Source of the DNA: Planomicrobium okeanokoites
GTDB taxonomy: Bacteria > Bacillota > Bacilli > Bacillales_A > Planococcaceae
Length of the DNA: 64,000 bases
Reading direction: 5' to 3'
Assembly: GCF_003428875.1 (NCBI RefSeq)
Contig: NZ_QQRS01000001.1
Location: 434,001 to 498,000 of the forward strand
Under the pieces are notes generated by a model. That model ran no database searches. It was given only the letters and a program-made list of their open reading frames with translations, and had not been told where the DNA came from. Each line of letters begins with the position of its first letter. Position 1 is the first letter of the stretch. Made by a program: the position numbers and the translations under genes. Below are positions 60,221 through 64,000 of this stretch, piece after piece.

Positions 60221-60320
60221 GGAATATCATGTTTACAAAATACCCTTTACTTCCCCCCTCCCTTCATTTACACTAGAGCCATCGGGACAACCCGAACACA
60301 AAAACCGCATACCGTTTTCT

Positions 60321-60408
60321 GCACTGGGGGTGCTTATTTAGCTGAGATGCGAGCGAAAGCTCCGATCCCTTATGACTCGATCAGGTTAGGACCTGCGTGA
60401 GGAAGTGC
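60321..60408 (+). promoter_or_regulatory. TPP riboswitch (THI element)
   Basis: Closing stem GCACT (60321-60325) / AGTGC (60404-60408). Conserved core pieces are GGGGTGC (60327-60333), CTGAGAT (60342-60348) and 'CTCGATCAGGTTAGGACCTG' with GCGTGAGGAAGTG, matching the pyrimidine- and pyrophosphate-sensing arms of thiamine riboswitches. It controls the ykoFEDC operon. Confidence 0.95.
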
Positions 60409-60472
60409 GGTGACTTTCCGCAAAACGAACTTTTCAGGAGCTCGACTCTCCTTTTAATTTGCATGGAACAGT

Positions 60473-60502
60473 GGCTGCATCTTCACGGATGCGGCCTTTT
60501 TT
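60473..60502 (+). terminator. Riboswitch-controlled terminator
   Basis: GGCTGCATC and GATGCGGCC pair around a short loop and are followed by TTTTTT, 29 bases before ykoF. It is the likely expression platform: TPP binding favours it, cutting off the operon. Confidence 0.85.
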
Positions 60503-60530
60503 GTGCACATTTTTAAGGAGGAATATTGTT

Positions 60531-61133
60531 ATGGAACCATTGCAATGCGGCACGAGCCCCATCGTCGGATTTCGCTTTACGCTCAATCCGATGTCCGGCG
60601 ACTTCATCAAAATCATCAAAGGGGCGTTGAATGAAACCGACACCTCAAACGTTTGGAAACACACAGATGATGTCTCAACCGTCATCCGCGGAAAACAGAA
60701 CCACGTTTTCAATGTAGCAAAAGCGCTCACGCTGCATGCAGCCAAAACCGGCGAACATGTGGCATTGAACGGCACGTTCTCCATCGGCTGCCCGGGAGAT
60801 ACCTCAGGAGATGTGTACCTCGACAAAGACGATGTGCTATTGAACACGGACGACACCAAACAATATGTCTCGTCGCAATTTGCGCTTTACCCGATGAACA
60901 ATCCGGATTATATGAGCGTCATTTACCGTGAAGTGGAACGGGCAAAAGAGCACGGCGTCTGGAACGATTCGATGCATTATGCCAGCGGAATCCACGGTGA
61001 TATACACGATGTCTTTGCATTCTTTGAAGAATCATTCACCCATGCACGTTCTGATGAACACCGACATCTGGTCATGACGGTCTCCATGAGCATCAACAGT
61101 CCATCTCACAAAGGGGGCAGCGAAAATGCTTAA
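60531..61133 (+). CDS. ykoF: Thiamine/HMP-binding protein YkoF
   Basis: A 200-residue protein of the YkoF family, two ACT-like subdomains that bind thiamine or its pyrimidine precursor HMP ('CGTSPIVGFRFTLNPMSGDF', then 'QFALYPMNNPDYMSVIYREV'). The start at 60531 follows AAGGAGGAAT. It is the first gene after the TPP riboswitch and overlaps ykoE by eight bases. In B. subtilis YkoF partners the YkoEDC transporter. Confidence 0.9.
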   Translation: MEPLQCGTSPIVGFRFTLNPMSGDFIKIIKGALNETDTSNVWKHTDDVSTVIRGKQNHVFNVAKALTLHAAKTGEHVALNGTFSIGCPGDTSGDVYLDKDDVLLNTDDTKQYVSSQFALYPMNNPDYMSVIYREVERAKEHGVWNDSMHYASGIHGDIHDVFAFFEESFTHARSDEHRHLVMTVSMSINSPSHKGGSENA

Positions 61134-61707
61134 ATCGTGGAAACTGAAGGAAATTGTATTGATGTCCCTGTTCGGAGTCGTGTTTGGCATCGTCTACCTG
61201 TTATTCATCCACCTCGGCAATATATGGGCTGGGCTGATCGGCCCCATCGCCTATGAATGGATGTTCGGCATCTGGTTTATCGTTTCAATCATCTGTATGC
61301 ACATTATCCGTAAGCCCGGCGCTGCCTTAATTCCCGAAACCATGGCGGCAATCATCGAAGTGATGCTTGGAAATGCGGTTGGTCCGCGTCTCATCCTTTC
61401 CGGGATTGTTCAGGGGCTCGGCGCTGAAGCCGCTTTTGCTGTGACGCGTTACCGCCACTTTAATATTTTCGTCTTTATGCTCGCAGGAATCGGTGCGGCT
61501 GTATTCAGCTTTATCTACGGTTATTTCGTTTCTGGCTATGCAGCACTGGATCCTTCATTCGTCGCGTTGATGTTTACGCTGCGTGTATTGAGCGGAGCAA
61601 TCATTGCCGGCATCGGCGGCAAATATATCGGCGATGCGCTGCTTGCGACCGGTTCACTTCGCGGCTACGCCATTGCCCGGACACAGCCGCGTGATGCCAA
61701 TGCCTGA
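61126..61707 (+). CDS. ykoE: ECF transporter S component YkoE (HMP/thiamine)
   Basis: A 193-residue membrane protein with about six helices, the substrate-capture (S) subunit of an energy-coupling-factor importer for the thiamine precursor. 'KEIVLMSLFGVVFGIVYLLF' at the N-terminus and 'GNAVGPRLILSGIVQGLGAE' are typical of YkoE. The start overlaps ykoF by eight bases, and the ykoD start lies within its last codons. Confidence 0.9.
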   Translation: MLKSWKLKEIVLMSLFGVVFGIVYLLFIHLGNIWAGLIGPIAYEWMFGIWFIVSIICMHIIRKPGAALIPETMAAIIEVMLGNAVGPRLILSGIVQGLGAEAAFAVTRYRHFNIFVFMLAGIGAAVFSFIYGYFVSGYAALDPSFVALMFTLRVLSGAIIAGIGGKYIGDALLATGSLRGYAIARTQPRDANA

Positions 61708-63130
61708 CACTATCTTTAAAATGAATAATGTCAGCTTCCGTTTTCCGGATGACCAATCACCGACACTTTCATCCATCTCTTTTGCAATCGAGCGCGGCGA
61801 ACGGGTCGCCATTTCCGGTCCCAGCGGCTCCGGCAAGTCGACGTTGCTGTATTTATTGAACCGGCTCTACCCCGCCAATTGTGATGGCATCGTGAATGGC
61901 GAAATTCACATATTCGGCAAAGCGGCTGATTCTTATGCACCGGGAGAAATCAACCACCGCGTGGCGACTGTTTTCCAGGATCCGGATTCGCAATTCTGTA
62001 TGCCGACGGTCGAAGAAGAACTTGCCTTCACACTGGAAAACTTGAATACCCCGGCAAGCGAAATGGAGGAGCGGATCCGCCATGTCCTGGACATAACCGG
62101 TCTGTCCCACCTCCGGCATGTTTCAATCCAAACACTTTCCGGCGGAATGAAACAGCGGGTTGCCACTGCCTGTGCATTGGTCATGAATCCTGAAGTCCTG
62201 TTGCTTGATGAACCGATTTCGCATCTCGATCCATATACCGCCAAAGAATTCATCCTTTGGCTCGATCAATTGCAGAAGAAATTTCATCTGACAATCGTTG
62301 CCGTTGAACACAGGCTGGATTATTGGGGAACATTTTTTGACCGGGAGATTAAGGTTACGAGCGATGGCAGAATTTCAGAAGACGCCATCTTCAAGCCACA
62401 TGAAACATTGCGGTACCCGCTTCGGTTGAATTCAATCCTGGATCCCACCGTTCTAATTGCGACGGGACTTTCAGTCAATGTGAAAGGCAATACACTGCTC
62501 CACCCTTTATCAATGACTGCAAAAAAAGGGGAATGCATTGTTATTGCAGGACCAAATGGCAGCGGAAAATCGACGTTGGTGAAAGCGATTTGCGGCATCT
62601 ATAAAAAAGAAGCCGTGAAATTCGCATCAGACCCGTGCGGCTATGTGCTACAATCACCAGAATTTCTGTTTCTGACTTCAACAGTCCTTGACGAACTGGC
62701 TTTTGGCGGAACGTCTTCCCAACAGGAACTGAATGATCTCATAGAGTCTCTCCGTTTAACGGATATCAAAGAACACAATCCTTTTGCTGTCAGCCACGGC
62801 CAGAAACGCAGGGTGGCTATCGGAGCGATGCTCGCGGATAAACGAAATGTGCTGTTTCTCGATGAACCGACTTCAGGCCAGGATGAAGCGGCGCTTTTGG
62901 AATTGTTCCGACTTATCGACAGCCGGTTGGACCAGGGAGATACTGTTTTTATCGTCACGCATGATATGGAGTTCGCGGCCGCAGTCGCCGATTCTGTTGT
63001 GCTTTTAAAAGACGGCAGAATGACCGGTAAATTCATTTCCGAGAGAGTGTGGCAAGACGTGGAACTGCTTGCATCCCATAACCTGCTAGCGCCGAAAGGA
63101 GTGACGCGACGTGCGGAATCTTTTGCATGA
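61694..63130 (+). CDS. ykoD: ECF transporter ATPase YkoD, two ABC domains
   Basis: About 478 residues with two fused ATP-binding cassettes. First: Walker A 'GPSGSGKST', signature 'LSGGMKQR', Walker B 'LLLDEPISHLDP'. Second: Walker A 'GPNGSGKST', variant signature 'VSHGQKRR', Walker B 'VLFLDEPTSGQDE'. It powers uptake by YkoE and YkoC. ATG at 61694 or 61700 is possible; both lie inside the ykoE 3' end, implying translational coupling. It overlaps ykoC by 20 bases. Confidence 0.9.
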   Translation: MPMPDTIFKMNNVSFRFPDDQSPTLSSISFAIERGERVAISGPSGSGKSTLLYLLNRLYPANCDGIVNGEIHIFGKAADSYAPGEINHRVATVFQDPDSQFCMPTVEEELAFTLENLNTPASEMEERIRHVLDITGLSHLRHVSIQTLSGGMKQRVATACALVMNPEVLLLDEPISHLDPYTAKEFILWLDQLQKKFHLTIVAVEHRLDYWGTFFDREIKVTSDGRISEDAIFKPHETLRYPLRLNSILDPTVLIATGLSVNVKGNTLLHPLSMTAKKGECIVIAGPNGSGKSTLVKAICGIYKKEAVKFASDPCGYVLQSPEFLFLTSTVLDELAFGGTSSQQELNDLIESLRLTDIKEHNPFAVSHGQKRRVAIGAMLADKRNVLFLDEPTSGQDEAALLELFRLIDSRLDQGDTVFIVTHDMEFAAAVADSVVLLKDGRMTGKFISERVWQDVELLASHNLLAPKGVTRRAESFA

Positions 63131-63869
63131 TATGAATCCCGCGATGAAATTCATCACAGTGACGATCGCGATGCTTGGTCTCGCGTTTTTCTTCAATCCT
63201 TGGACGCCGTTGCTCGTTTTTATCAGCATCCTTTTGATGCAGTTCGTTTTCAGCAGCATCAATTGGAAGCTTTGGACTTTGTACATGTTCCCTTTTGTGC
63301 TGGGCGCATTCGGCTATCTCTGGACAACGATCGTTTTCAGTGCTGAAACCGGCGGCACAGTCATCTGGTCGCTGTTCGGCCATGATGTGACTGATAGGCA
63401 GCTGGCATTGGCGTTATCCCTGTCTTTCCGTGTTCTGGCGTTTTCTTCCCTCTCTCTCCTGTTCGCGTTGACGACGGATCCGGTAAAATTCGTCATGAGC
63501 CTGATGCAGCAATTGAAACTGTCACCAAAACTAGCCTATGGTGTGTTGGTGGGCTATCAGTTCCTCCCCGTGCTGAGAGATGAATTCTTTCAGATCCAAC
63601 AGGCACATCGCCTCCGCGGAACAGCGGTTGAAAAATACTGGTGGCAGAGGCTTCTTAATATCCGCAGAATCATTATTCCGATGCTTGCCGGAGCTGTGAG
63701 AAAAGCGGAGCGCTCCGCTTTTGCGATGGAAGCGCGTGGATTTACCGGTGAAGCCCGAAAAGAGTTCTATCAGCCTGTGTCTATAAAGCCTAAAGATTTT
63801 GCTTTATCTGCCGCAATCTTGCTGCTTGTAATCCTTTCTTCGATTACGGGTACGGTTCTATCTTCTTGA
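63111..63869 (+). CDS. ykoC: ECF transporter T component YkoC
   Basis: A 252-residue transmembrane coupling subunit with about five helices and the two ATPase-contact motifs typical of EcfT ('ARGFTGEARKEF' and, before it, 'AHRLRGTAVEKYW'). The start is GTG at 63111 with AAAGGAG upstream. It completes the operon; the remaining 130 bases of the window contain no gene. Confidence 0.9.
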   Translation: MRNLLHDMNPAMKFITVTIAMLGLAFFFNPWTPLLVFISILLMQFVFSSINWKLWTLYMFPFVLGAFGYLWTTIVFSAETGGTVIWSLFGHDVTDRQLALALSLSFRVLAFSSLSLLFALTTDPVKFVMSLMQQLKLSPKLAYGVLVGYQFLPVLRDEFFQIQQAHRLRGTAVEKYWWQRLLNIRRIIIPMLAGAVRKAERSAFAMEARGFTGEARKEFYQPVSIKPKDFALSAAILLLVILSSITGTVLSS

Positions 63870-64000
63870 GTGATTTTAAAACCATTCCACTTGAAAATAT
63901 ATACAATAAATAAGTTCATTTTACCCTACCTAGTTCTATAGTATTCATTTAAACTTAAGTGGCAATAATATTCTGTTTTTCTTTCAAAGCTAAGCAAAAT

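Noticed and set aside
1-64000. CRISPR array, tRNA, rRNA, transposase or integrase
   Set aside because: No regularly spaced repeats, cloverleaf or rRNA-like sequence, and no recombinase motifs were found on reading both strands; a computational search could still find degenerate remnants.

Overview
The window looks like chromosomal DNA of a low-to-mid GC Gram-positive of the Bacillales, most likely a Planococcaceae member (Planococcus-like). This is inferred from Bacillus-type gene content (ykoFEDC under a TPP riboswitch, nadBCA beside nifS, immune-inhibitor-A protease, IDEAL-domain and YsnF-like stress proteins), strong AGGAGG ribosome binding sites, frequent TTG/GTG starts and CcpA-type cre sites. 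No rRNA, tRNA, transposase, integrase, prophage gene or CRISPR array was seen.

Layout. 0.4-2.3 kb: an orphan pair of oligopeptide-type ABC permeases behind a cre-like palindrome. 2.6-4.2 kb: small membrane proteins and a lone ABC-like ATPase. 4.3-10.1 kb: fructose operon fruR-fruK-fruA, divergent from ptsH-ptsI, so fructose uptake and the general PTS phosphorelay sit back to back. 10.2-15.9 kb: Nudix hydrolase, a type I toxin-antitoxin locus, NTF2-like protein, NAD(P)HX dehydratase, asparagine synthetase and an MBL-fold hydrolase. 16-19.7 kb: a LacI regulator with two matching operators, a divergent-PAP2 protein, a GDSL hydrolase and an ion channel. 19.7-25.5 kb: a large secreted nuclease, lysoplasmalogenase, arylamine N-acetyltransferase and a repeat-rich intergenic segment. 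25.5-27.8 kb: a cell-envelope operon (cysteine-hydrolase fold, UgtP-like glycosyltransferase, DedA).

28.1-34.7 kb: glycerate kinase, an OsmC-family gene interrupted by an in-frame TGA at its catalytic cysteine position (candidate selenoprotein or fresh nonsense mutation), nifS and divergent nadB-nadC-nadA for NAD synthesis. 34.7-41.2 kb: TetR regulator with paired operators, two YsnF-like stress proteins, then a VWA / macrodomain / HD-hydrolase group suggestive of nucleotide stress signalling. 41.3-48 kb: secreted GDSL hydrolase, Na+/H+ antiporter, M6 protease, Bax-inhibitor-like protein and small proteins. 48.1-51.2 kb: a three-gene sugar-derivative operon (Gfo/Idh, ThuA, Gfo/Idh).

51.3-57.7 kb is a visibly AT-richer accessory block on the minus strand: an LRAT-fold protein with an intact His-His-Cys triad, two small proteins, a PD-(D/E)XK nuclease, a WYL regulator, and a four-gene operon with DUF1643 and DUF4139 proteins. 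It resembles a defence or stress island and is the best candidate here for an undescribed system. 58-63.9 kb returns to core-like DNA: tandem IDEAL proteins, a DsbA-like oxidoreductase, more intergenic repeats, and the TPP-riboswitch-controlled ykoFEDC operon for the thiamine precursor HMP.
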